Source: Microglena sp. YARC
Lineage: Eukaryota > Chlorophyta > Chlorophyceae > Chlamydomonadales > Chlamydomonadaceae
NCBI GenBank assembly: GCA_022414725.1
Contig: CM039464.1
Span: forward strand, 15,237,220 to 15,301,219
Length of the DNA: 64,000 nucleotides
Direction: 5' to 3'
The stretch's first letter is position 1, and each line of letters opens with the position of its first letter. Of this stretch, positions 23,995 through 34,100 are shown one piece after another. The translations under genes and the position numbers were made by a program. The notes under the pieces are model-generated. The model saw nothing but the letters and a program-made list of their open reading frames with translations, had not been told where the DNA came from and ran no database searches.

Positions 23995-24985
23995 AGTTAG
24001 AAGTAAGAGGCACGACTTCAAATTATAAATGGGTTCTGATTATTCACACTATAGCGCGCGCAATGGAATCCTCAGAATTCCCAAACAGGGATTGCGTGAT
24101 AGTCAATATTCAGTTCTGCGCCCCCCTTTGAGTTGCCAAGTACGGTACCCCCCCCCACACTCACTCTGTCACACCCACCCATTCACCCCCCAACCACATT
24201 ACCCACCCATTCACCAACCCATACCCACGCATCCATACCCTTCCATACCACACATACCCCCCCACCCCCCCCCACCCCCCCCCACACACACACACACACA
24301 AAAATGAGGTACTCAGAATGATCCGAAAAATAGCTCAAAACATCATGCCATTATAGCCCCTTTCTCATAATAAATGGATCGGCATGAAGCAAAATTTGGA
24401 GGCCTTAGAACCTCCTGACAGTACATAAGATTTCTACTGTTTTTGTTTTTGTTTTTGTTTTTGAAAAGTTATGAACAAGACATGATTTTTTCTCACAGGG
24501 AAAAAAGAGTGCGCAAACCAGTTGTAGACAGTGGTTTTTCTTTACAGGGTACCGGCAGCAGCTTCTTGGCAGCTCCTTTACCCAGCCACTGGACCAAACC
24601 AAAACATGACAGGAGCAATGGAAACTGACAATATCACCCTTCAGTTGCACCTGGTTGTTTAAGGTTTGGAGGAGGAGAGAGAGCCCGTGGAGCTACCTAC
24701 AAGATGCTGCTGGTGGCTGAAAAGGAAACCTATGTCTTAGATGATTGCATCTCTTCACAGGGCAAGAGAACTGTAATGCTTGCGCGACATAGCTTTTATT
24801 ACTTCATCCATGAGCAGCAGCTTCGTGGCAGCTTCCTGAGCCAGCCACTAAGCCAAGCCCCAAGATAGCAACAATACAGGAAAGGTAGATGCCTCAGCTT
24901 CCAGGTTGCACAGGTTTGGCTGACTAGCCAGTCAGGGGAGCTGCCTAGAAGCTGCTGCTCGTACCTGAAAGGAAAAGCTCCGTGC
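23780..24985. repeat. Short dispersed unit GCAGCAGCTTCTNGGCAGC in both orientations
   Basis: Five copies: plus at about 24551-24580 and 24820-24850; minus at about 23782-23820, 24690-24735 and 24935-24980. Each is preceded, in its own orientation, by a pyrimidine-rich stretch ending in an AG (for example TTTCTTTACAG or CCTTTTCAG), so each resembles an intron 3' end plus exon start. None has a matching donor that I can find. Confidence 0.6.
23900..24430 (+). repeat. Dispersed repeat D, copy 1 (includes C34 tract)
   Basis: Matches 44925-45735 in the same order: 'ccccatgcctaaa/ccccatgcctata', 'ggagggctg', 'aaatggattct/aaatgggttct', 'aatggcatcctc/aatggaatcctc', 'agggattg.gtgata', 'cagttctgc', 'gttgccaagtacgg', a CCCACCCATTCACC tract, then 'atgaggt.ctcagaatga' and 'gatcggcatga'. 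C34 at 23961-23994 is inserted where copy 2 has a short C run. The element is at least 0.5 kb. I found no terminal repeats or coding part. Confidence 0.7.
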
Positions 24986-25095
24986 GATCAAGTCTTTAAA
25001 CAGTCTAATCCGCTTTGTGTGCTCACTGGGTTCCGTGGGTATCACACGGGAGGAATTGGAATTGGAAGATGGCGAGCAGCCCAGAGTAGGTTGAA
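24985..25095 (+). repeat. Isolated diverged unit of the 136-bp satellite
   Basis: 'caagtctttaaacagtctaa', 'tccgctttgtgtgctc', 'gagcagcccagag' and 'gaaaaaaca' match, in order, the units at 28701-29516 (which read 'agtctttaaactgtctag', 'tccgcttagtttgctc', 'gagcagcccagag', 'gaaaaacca'). A lone relative 3.6 kb upstream suggests the satellite arose from a dispersed element. Confidence 0.75.
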
Positions 25096-25567
25096 AAAAC
25101 ATTTAACAATTCAACTCCAATTCTTGTGCGATCAAGTTACGTAAAGCATCCACATTAGTTAGGGCAGTGCTTGGTTACACTTGGGCAGTACCTCAAGGCT
25201 ACAGGGTCTGTCCCGCATCAATACATCATTTATCAAGGCCACGAAGGGGCGGGAGTGGAGTGGGGTGGGGAGTGAGGATGGGATTAGGAGTGTGGGTGGA
25301 AAGGGGCAGCTACTAGAGAATCAGACCGCCGCTGTGCCCACCACGAGAAAAACACACTGCTTGCATGCACAAGCCACAACTTCTTGCTTCTGTGTTCCCT
25401 CCATGCGGCACCCACACCCTTTAATGCTGAAGCTATGGAGAGATGAGGCGAGCATTGCTTTACAAATTTAGCTATTACCTTCAATTTACGAGTGAAGGGC
25501 ACTCTTTAAAGGTTGGCTGCCTTAACATTTAAAATAATACCAAACAGGTACTGCGTACTTCTATCTG

Positions 25568-25861
25568 TTACCTGTCTACATGCATCTTCTTCACCCATGA
25601 AGCTGCATTGACCTGCCAACCCTTCCTAGGGGCTCCTGCTCCTATCTGGTGCCTCTGCTTCCACTGACCCTCCATTCTTTGAATGATCTCCTCACGCTTC
25701 GGTGCAGTCTTGGGGGGAAGCCTAGAGCCTGGGGTGGCCGGTGCTTTTTCGCTCCGAGCCTTGGACACTTGTCGCACGAACTGCAAAGAGTATTCTAGGC
25801 TCATGCTCATTCGGCCTGAGCAGGACGCCACGCTCTGCGCTAAAAGTGTTCGGAGGGTCAT
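25568..25861 (-). CDS. Small basic protein of unknown function, possible organelle targeting
   Basis: A 97-codon frame from the ATG at 25861 to TAA at 25568. The N-terminus (MTLRTLLAQSVASCSGRMSM) is Arg/Ser-rich and lacks acidic residues, like a mitochondrial or plastid presequence. The remainder is basic and helical in composition, with PPKTAPKREEIIQRMEGQWK and a GWQVNAASWVKK segment. Composition is unlike the surrounding repeats, and the frame is the only unbroken non-repetitive one nearby. The stop sits inside CAG|GTAACAG, which is also a good donor, so the last codons could instead be spliced to a downstream exon. A ribosomal or respiratory accessory subunit is possible, but I recognise no family. 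Confidence 0.5.
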   Translation of the reverse strand: MTLRTLLAQSVASCSGRMSMSLEYSLQFVRQVSKARSEKAPATPGSRLPPKTAPKREEIIQRMEGQWKQRHQIGAGAPRKGWQVNAASWVKKMHVDR

Positions 25862-25899
25862 GGCCACAGAGAAATAATGCGATCGGTGATAGGCGATGG

Positions 25900-27300
25900 G
25901 CGCTGGGCTACTCCAGGTTTGGGGATGCTGCGTTTATGCGTCGGACGATTGTGGCAGGTGGATGGAGACTCAGCACGCTTGCGAGCACTGACTGAAAAAT
26001 AGCTAGGTCTGAGGCCAGAGTGGGCAAAGAAGAGGCTCGGCCCAGTCGATGGTACGCTTTATGCTCTGATCAAGATATTGGTAGAGAAATTTTCACAGCG
26101 GAGGTTATAGAGCACCCAATATTGCTGTTTAGGTGTTCGATAGGTGGAGATGGCCAAAGCAAGTGGGATATGTGAAGCTCTGATGTGAAGTATTGGCCTG
26201 GCCTGGTCTGGTCCAGCCTTGTCTGGTCTGGTCAGGTGCTCCGGCCCGGGGGTGCGCCCCCCGCCCCCGGGTGCGGCCAAGCCCAGACTTGTGTTGGATT
26301 GGATTGGCTTGGTCTGTATTGGCTGGGATTAGCTCTAGTCGGCTTGCCTTGGCTTGGCCTGCCACCGTTGGCCTGCGTTCGTTCTCGGGGTGGTTCTCGG
26401 GGCCGTTTTCGCCAGGCTGGTTGCGCCAGGCAGCGCTCTTACTTCGCATCTCTGTAGGGTTTAGTCGAAGTAGGCCGGCGAAACGGGCAGGACTTGCGCT
26501 TGGTCTCCTCTCATTGATGTCAACTCACCCTCCGACCCTTGCCTAGTCTTCCTCATTACGCAGCCCACTTTTTCACCCCGTCTGTTACCATGATATCCCA
26601 TCACTGATGCCCGAGCTGATCAGACAGCAATACAAGCAAAACAAAGTCATCTTCCTAAAAGACACGCCGGTTTGGCGTACTGCTTTCTTGCGCGGAGTCA
26701 CTTAGCATAAAATAGCAAGCACAAACCTACCAGGAGAAGCTCGTCGCGTCTAACAATAGTCCCGAGAGGAACCAACAAGCACTTCCACCATCGGTTCTTC
26801 TGTGTGCTACTATTTACTAGCAGCTAAAGCAGCAGGTGCGGAAAATCGCACGCTGCTCAGAGACAGCTTCTGGTACCAACAGAGGTGAAAGTTCCTCCCG
26901 TGCCCAGAAGCAACATCACACAAACATCGCAGCAGCAGCTGTACCCACAGTCCCTGAGCTGCATCGCAGTAGAACGCGCGCAGCGGACGCATCTGTCAAC
27001 CCAAGCCGCATCGCTACAAGCGGCATGTTGTGTCGAAGTGACAGTTGCCCTGACAGCCAGTGCCTCCGAGTTCGAGAGCTTTCATTATTTGCCTTCCAGT
27101 GCCTCAATGGCCACAATGAGATGATCAGCCACCCCACAACACACTGCAAATAATCGTTTGCATCATGCGAACTCGCACCAGCACGAGCAATCGCATTCTC
27201 AGAAGGGACACAGTAAGCTAACACAACCAACTTACCCAACCAAATGCTTTCATTTGAAGATTAGTTTTTTAGACCAGGTGATGAGCATTAGCTGGGCATG
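25900..27300. other. No supported gene; TTGGC-rich tract at 26190-26380
   Basis: 26190-26380 is a degenerate low-complexity tract built on TTGGCTTGG/CTGGTCTGG words with a G/C-rich core near 26240-26280. The remainder (26400-27300) has open frames of up to 108 codons on both strands, but with no motif or splice support. Confidence 0.45.
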
Positions 27301-27309
27301 CGTGGTGTA

Positions 27310-28385
27310 ACTGGTATCATGTTGGTAGTTGGTGTTGTTGGTAGTGTTTGTTGTTGTTGGTAGGTGTGATTATGGTGTTGGTGATGGTAGTGTTGGTGGC
27401 AGTCGTAAATTTACGGGGCTGCGAGCGATGCGGGAAGTGCTGTTGTTGCTGGTAGTGGTGGTGGTAGTCTTTGTGGCAGTTGTGTTGGTGTTGGTGGCAG
27501 TTGTGATGCTAATGCTGATGGTAGTGTTGGTGTTAGTGTTAGTGTTGGTGGCAGTTGTGATTCTGCTGGTGTTGATAGCGTTGTTATTGGTGTCAGCTGT
27601 GATGCTGCTGGTGATGGTAGTGTTCTTGTTGGTGGTAGTCTTGTTGGTGTTGGTGTCAGTTGTGATGCTGCTGGTGATGGTTGTTTTGCTGTTGGTGTCA
27701 GTTGTGATGTTACTGGTGATAGTAGTGTTCGTGTTGGCGGTAGTCGCATTGGTGATGGTAGTGTTGGTGTTGGTGTCAGTTGTGATGCTGCTGCTGGTGG
27801 TAGTGTTGGTGCTGGTGTTGGCATTGGTGTCAGTTGTGATGTTGCTGGTAATGGTAGTGTTGGTGTTCATGTTGGTGCTGGTGTTGGTATCAGTTGTGAT
27901 GCTGCTGGTGATGGTAGTGTTGGTGGTGGTGGTGGATGTGATGCTGCTGGTGTTCGTACTGTTTGTGTTGGTGGTTTTCGTGTTGGTGTCGGTGTTGGTG
28001 CTGGTAGTGTTGGTATTGGTGTCAGTTGCGATGCTGTTGGTGATGGTAATGTTGTTGTTGGTGGTAGGATTGTTGTTGTTGGTAGTTGTGTTGGTGGTGA
28101 TGGTAGTGTTGGTGTTGGTGGTGATGGTAGTGTTATTGATAGTGTTGGTGGTAGTCATGTTGGCGTTGGTGCGGGTAGTGTTGGTTTTGGTGTTGGTGGC
28201 AGTTGTGATGCTGCTGGTGATGATAGTGTTGGTTTTGGTGTCTGTTGTGATGTTGCTGATGATGGTAGTGTTCGTGTTGGTGGTAGTCGCGTTGGTGGTG
28301 GTGGTGGTGTTGGAGTTGGTATCAGTTGTGATGCTGCTGGTGATGGTAGTGTTGGTGTTTGTGGTAGTTGTGTTGGTGACAGACC
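27310..28385. repeat. 1-kb strand-asymmetric GTTGGTG/GATGGTA tract
   Basis: Irregular repetition of GTTGGTGTTGGTGTCAGTTG, TGATGCTGCTGGTGATGGTA and similar words. The plus strand has almost no C outside 'cagt' and 'ctgctg'. Long open frames on both strands (Val/Leu-rich plus, Thr/Asn-rich minus) follow from the trinucleotide-like composition and are not credible proteins. Such G/T-rich strands can form G-quadruplexes or R-loops. Confidence 0.9.
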
Positions 28386-28612
28386 ATCAATAAAAGCAGA
28401 ATAATTTGGGTGTCTAAACATCCACTCTGCTCATTTTCAGCCACAAACATAAGCTGCTAGTCAATCGACTCAAAAGCTGCTAATCAATCGAAGAAGAAGG
28501 GATAAAAGCTTAGCCGTTTATGTGTTAAGCTACTAATCAATTGACTGTACTTGAACAGGATCTGTTCTTCAGTTGGTACACTCTTCTGTTTATAATAAGG
28601 GTAATTATATAG

Positions 28613-28690
28613 ATGGTACGCCTTACTGCAAGGAGTGAGGTTGAGTGGGGCAGCTCATTTGCTTGCACTGGGGGCAAGCAACAATCTAAT
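28613..28690 (+). repeat. Dispersed repeat 'GGTACGCCTTA..GAGGTTGAG', copy 1
   Basis: Reads 'atggtacgccttactgcaag' then 'gagtgaggttgagtggggca'. Copies at 54512-54590 and 57208-57250 read 'ccttgttacgaggcgtgagg' and 'ccttattacgaggcgtgagg'. The ACGCCT...AGGCGT arms form a small hairpin in the 57-kb copy and, with one mismatch, in the 54-kb copy. Nature unknown; possibly the end of a longer dispersed element. Confidence 0.65.
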
Positions 28691-28700
28691 CAGGGTGCCT

Positions 28701-29516
28701 GACCTAGACAAGTCTTTAAACTGTCTAGTCCGCTTAGTTTGCTCTGAGGTTTACGAGGGTATCGCGTGGGGGAACTTGCAATTGGAAGACGGTGAGCAGC
28801 CCAGAGATGGCTGAAAAACCATGAATGGGGGTACCTGACCTAGACAAGTCTTTAAACTGTCTAGTCCGCTTAGTTTGCTCTGAGGTTTACGAGGGTATCG
28901 CGTGGGGGAACTTGCAATTGGAAGACGGTGAGCAGCCCAGAGATGGCTGAAAAACCATGAATGTGGGTACCTGACCTAGACAAGTCTTTAAACTGTCTAG
29001 TCCGCTTAGTTTGCTCTGAGGTTTACGAGGGTATTGCGTGGGAGAACTTGCAATTGGAAGACGGTGAGCAGCCCAGAGATGGCTGAAAAACCATGAATGG
29101 GGGTACCTGACCTAGACAAGTCTTTAAACTGTCTAGTCCGCTCAGTTTGCTCTGAGGTTTACGAGGGTATCGCGTGGGGGAACTTGCAATTGGAAGACGG
29201 TGAGCAGCCCAGAGATGGCTGAAAAACCATGAATGTGGGTACCTGACCTAGACAAGTCTTTAAACTGTCTAGTCCGCTTAGTTTGCTCTGAGGTTTACGA
29301 GGGTATCGCGTGGGAGAACTTGCAATTGGAAGACGGTGAGCAGCCCAGAGATGGCTGAAAAACCATGAATGGGGGTACCTGACCTAGACAAGTCTTTAAA
29401 CTGTCTAGTCCGCTTAGTTTGCTCTGAGGTTTACGAGGGTATCGCGTGGGGGAACTTGGAATTGGAGGACGGTGAGCAGCCCAGAGATGGCTGAAAAACC
29501 ATGTAGCGATCAAATC
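28701..29516. repeat. 136-bp satellite, six tandem units with dimer structure
   Basis: The landmark 'gacctagacaagtcttt' occurs at 28701, 28837, 28973, 29109, 29245 and 29381, exactly 136 bp apart. Units differ by only a few bases. Two diagnostic sites (CGTGGGGGAAC/CGTGGGAGAAC and ATGAATGGGGG/ATGAATGTGGG) alternate between successive units from the second to the fifth, so the array was extended in 272-bp dimers. No protein frame. 29517-29680 after it is not annotated. Confidence 0.95.
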
Positions 29517-29684
29517 CCAAACAATGTATGCACCCCTAGGATTAGAAGAGAGTTTAAAGACAGGGTCCAGAATTGTGTATAATGCTTGCACTAAAATGCA
29601 ACACCCACCCCAGACAGGGTGCATGCCTGTCCTAAACTGGGTACGCACCCACTCTTGCACCCTTCTTTTAGCTTAGTATTTGTA

Positions 29685-30056
29685 GGGAACGGCAATATGA
29701 TATCATAGGATGCCGGCAGACTAGGCTAAGGTTACCATTTACCTACAATATCATATGATGCAGTTTGTCTGATATCATATGATATCCTACTTGCCTTTGG
29801 TCAACATCATATGATGCAATTTGTGTGATATCATGTGATATCTTACTTGCCTTCGGTCAACATCATATGATGCAATTTGTATGATATCATGTGATATCCT
29901 ACTTGCCTTTGGTCAATATCATATGATGCAATTTGTATGATATCATGTGATATCCTACTTGCCTTTGGTCAACATCATATGATGCAGTTTGTATGATATT
30001 ATATGATATCCTACTTGCCTTTGGTCAACATTATATGTTATGCGGGTCCCTAGCCA
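29685..30056. mobile_element. TIR element of the GGGAACGGCAA family with 56-bp internal tandem repeats
   Basis: The left end is TA|GGGAACGGCAATATGATATC and the right end TGCGGGTCCC|TA. The same family at 58718-58908 ends in TTGCCGTTCCC|TA. A further right-end-like TGCCGGTCCC|TA lies at 30239-30249. The interior holds about five 56-bp units containing palindromes around CATATGATG and GATATCATATGATATC. Flanking TA would fit a Tc1/mariner-type insertion. No transposase is present. Confidence 0.65.
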
Positions 30057-30084
30057 TCATGCTTTCCAAGTGGGCATAACCTGT

Positions 30085-30175
30085 ATGTGTGTGTGTGCAG
30101 CGCAACCTGTGTTTGTGTGTGTATGTGCATGTGTGTATGTGTGTGTATGTATATGTCTGTGTGTATATGTCTGTG
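30085..30175. repeat. GT-rich microsatellite
   Basis: Imperfect (TGTG)n with TATG interruptions over ~90 bp between the TIR element and a second right-end-like motif at 30239. Confidence 0.85.
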
Positions 30176-30280
30176 CATAGTGCTATTCCCTTGCGGCGTC
30201 AACATGGGCAGTTTAAACAAGACTTTACCAAATGATATGCCGGTCCCTAAGTAGTTGGGTATATCCTATGATATCCTACC

Positions 30281-31185
30281 TGAATGCACGTGCAGCCTCA
30301 GTTGCACCTGGGCAATCCCCGTTTTGGTCCAACCTTCTACTACCCCGAGGCTCGAATAAGCCCTGCCCCCTGAACCCCCACGAGGCGGCCCTTTGGGCCG
30401 TCTATCCAAATCACTACCTGGAGCCCACTCTTGGAAAAACCGAATCCCTGATGGCCACCAGAAGACCCCCTTTCTAAAAAAAAAGGCCTGAAAGCATGTG
30501 CAGCCTCATCAAAATCTTGGCAGTCCCCGTTTTGGTCCAACCTTCTGCTGCCTCGAGGCTCAAATAGGCCCCGCCCCCTGAACCCCCCGAGGCAGCCTTT
30601 CTGGCCGACTTCCCAAATCACTGCCTGGAGCCCACTCTTGAAAAACCCAAAGCCCTGATTGCTACCAAAAGACCCCTTTTTTAAAGCAGAAAAAAGGCCT
30701 GAATGCATGTGCAGCCTCATGGATAGCATCTAGGCAATGCTTGCCCTACCGTGCTATGAATCAGGATTTTTTTCCCGTTTCAGAAAGGGGGTCTTCTGGT
30801 TGCGATCAGGGATTTTGTGTCTTTCAAGGTTGGGCTCCTGGTGGTGATTTGGGTAGGTGGCCAAAAGGGCCGCCCTGCCGGGCCGGCCCGGGGGGGTTGG
30901 GGGCTCTGCGCTCCATGCTTCATGCTACGCACTGGGGTCGCACTGAGTCGCTCAATTTGCGACGTGTCGCACGGAAACAAGTGTTTCAATCTGGGCAATG
31001 ACGGCCCTGCCCTGATAGTATGTGTGCCGATTAATAAATCCTGAACCCTAAACCCTAAACCCATTATATATAAATGTGTATGCAGACTCGTTTCCATCTG
31101 GGCAGTGCCTGCCCTGCCCTGATGGAGTGTGTGCCAACTGATAAATCCTAAACCCAAAACCCACACTCTCTGAATGCATGCGCAG
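30281..31185 (+). repeat. Gene 1 intron: tandem copies of an acceptor-plus-exon-start unit
   Basis: The motif GAATGCATGYGCAG|CCT followed by a diverged 'ccatctgggcaatgcccgcc' recurs at about 30281, 30488, 30699 and 31171, with further partial copies near 30970 and 31075. The first units are ~209 bp apart, the last ~110 bp. A copy of part of the unit is inverted at 30785-30885 (reverse complement of 30380-30475). The last copy, at 31171-31185, is followed by the exon that keeps an open frame to a good donor. The others lead into stops or lack donors. A CCCTAAACCCTAAACCC telomere-type motif sits at about 31047-31062. Confidence 0.7.
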
Positions 31186-34100
31186 CCTTTTTTCCATCTG
31201 GGCAATGCCCGCCCTGCCCTGATGGACCGAGTGCCAGCACATGCCAACAGCGCCCCCCCGCAGGGTGAGCCCGTCCTTAGCCCCCCTGGGCCACCAGCAG
31301 CGGAGCAGCTCTCAGATCTGGTCAGCCAGGTATGTTAGTATGCCATATGTATTATTGCCAGGTATGTAAGTATGTCCTGTATTATTGCCAGGTATGTTCT
31401 GTTATTGTCAGGTATGGTAGTATGTCATGTATTATTGACAGGTATTATATGCTATTGCCAGGTATGTTCTGTTATTGTCAGGTATTTAAGTATGTCATGT
31501 ATTATTGACAGGTATTACATATTATTGCCAGGTATTTTTCTGTGCCAGGTATGTTCTCCGATTGCCAGGTATGTTATTGTGACATGTACTTCTGTATTTC
31601 AGTCATGCATACTCTGATGGGTATGCAGGTATATTAGTGTGATATGTACTTCTGTATTTCAGCCATGCATACTCTGATGGGCTTGCAGTTATATTAGTGT
31701 TGTATGTATTTCTGTATTTCAGTCACGCATACTCTGATGGGCATGCAGGTATATTAGTGTGACATGTACTTCTGTATTACAGTTGGGAGTAGCCTGATGG
31801 ACATGCAGGTATGTTTGTGTGACATATGCTTCTGTAAATCAGTCATGCATACTCTGATGGGCATGCAGGTATGTTCGTGTGACTTGTACTTCTGTATTTC
31901 AGTTGGGGGTAGCCTGATGGGCATGCAGGTATGTTCGTGTGACTTATACTTCTGTATTTCAGTTGGGGGTAGCCTGATGGGCATGCAGGTATGTTCGTGT
32001 GACTTGTACTTCTGTATTTCAGTTGGGGGTAGCCTGATGGGCATGCAGGTGTGTTAGTGTGACATGTACTTCTGTATTTCAGTTGGGAGTAGCCTGATGG
32101 GCGTGCAGGTATGTTAGTGTGACATGTACTTCTGTATTACCGTTGGGAGTAGCCTAATGGACGTGCAGGTATATTTGTGTGACATATGCTTCTGTATTTC
32201 AGTCGGGAGTAGCCCAATGGGCATGCAGGTATATTAGTGTGACATGTTCTTCTGTATTTCAGTCAGGCATACCCTGATGGGCATGCAGGTATGTTCGTGT
32301 GACATGTACTTCTGTATTACCGTTGGGGGTAGCCTGATGGGCATGCAGGTATGTTAGGGTAACCAACGACACCACTCCACTTCAATCACACCACTCCACC
32401 CACACCTCTCCACTCCACCCACACCACACCACTCCACTCCAACCACACCACTCCAACTACACCACTCCACTCCAAAAACTCCACTCCACTCCAACCACAC
32501 CACCCCCTCCACTCCAACCACTCCAACCAATCAACACAGGCTCGAAGCATTTTGACCGCCCCCAGTACAGATGGGTCTCCCGAGGCGCGGCAGAGGCAGA
32601 AGGCCCAGGCCCAGGTATTTGTATTATTTATTTCCGTACATATGGTATATTATATATGTGAAATATATATTATAAAAATGGTTTAAACACATTATATTTA
32701 TATGATTTATTGATATTGTATACATGTTTTTTCTTCTTCTTCCGTTATATGCCATATGAGATATCATGATTAATTTGAATTAAAATGTTGCATTGTTTTC
32801 AGATTTACATCGGGACCGGATATAGCGGGGTGGATCAGTTTTTTTTCCAATCTGAAAGTGGGTTTTTTCTAGTTTTATGGTTGTAGGCCTCCACCAGGGA
32901 CAGCTTTTGTGCTTTTTATATTTGTGTAGCGATATTTTCGTCAAAACGGGGTCAAAACTACTGATTGCTATATATATCAGTAAAAACTATGTCTGCCATG
33001 GTGACTTTCCCCAGCTGCGGCGTATGGGAGGGTCCCCTTAACACCACGCCCCTCCAGGCATTATCTTTTTTTTTTTTTTTTTTTTTCCAGTAAAAACAAG
33101 CCCTGGAGTGGATCAGGGTACCACTACATGGCACGCACTAGTGCGCAAGGAGCCCGACTGTGCGATTGAAGCAAATTTTTGACCTGCCTCTGGGCGCAGT
33201 GCGCATATTTTTGTTTTCAGTCGAGTCAATTGCGCAACACAAAAGGAGGCAGTTGCGCTTTTGAAGCAACCCCAAATGATCCAATGTAGTACCCTGTATC
33301 GGAATTACATCTGGCCAGATACAAAATTACTTAAGTCCCGTTAGGATTCTGAACTAAATATAATTGAACTTATAAATATAAATATAAACTAAACATATGT
33401 GCAATTGGGGTCCTGAACTAAATATGAGTACAATCATAAATATAAATATAAACTAAGCTTTTATAAGTGCAATTATAAATATAAACATAGACTAAGCATG
33501 AGTGCAATTAGGCTCCTGAACTAAATATAAGTGAAATTCTAAATATAAACACCCCACCCCCACCCCATCCCCCACCCCTCTGCAGGTCTTGCTGGCACAG
33601 TTGCGTGGCAAGCTCATCTCAAGTGCACGACAATCCCTACAAGGCTCTCCCTCTGGCTCCATCTCCGGAGTAATAGCAGCAGCATCGGCAACAGGAGCTG
33701 GAGCAGCAGTAAGAGCAGCAGGGGCAGGGGCAGGCCCTTCGACTTCCACCACCACTTCGGCAGCAGCAGCAGCAGCATCTCCGCCACTCCTTCTACCACA
33801 ACCACCTAGACTAGGCCCAGATCCCCCCTCTTCCCCTATCTCAGTGCCAGGGCTAGCTGGCCCGTCATCTACCCCCCACCAGGCAGCCCAGGCCAGCTCC
33901 CTGTACGCCAGCAGTCTGAACCCGCCAGCAATCACATCACACCAACGGTCACAGGATACCAATGAACACCCCACATGCCATCGAATACGCCAACTGTCTC
34001 AAGACTCCTGCTGCTCAAACCTGGGGACCCCAGGGTCAGGGTACAGTGCCTATGAAGAGGCCTTGGCCGTAGCCCCCTGCAGCGATTCAGACAGCCAAGG

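Noticed and set aside
27329..28393. 354-codon plus-strand frame (Val/Leu-rich) and 262-codon minus-strand frame (Thr/Asn-rich)
   Set aside because: Both follow from a GTTGGTG-type low-complexity tract; no start context, motif or non-repetitive part supports translation.
28701..29516. CRISPR-like array
   Set aside because: Units are contiguous 136-bp repeats without spacers, in a eukaryotic context.
31576..32350. 60-bp array as a set of real in-frame mini-exons
   Set aside because: 26 nt is not divisible by three and phase 0 gives a stop (TTGGGGGTAGCCTGA); some units lack an AG acceptor.
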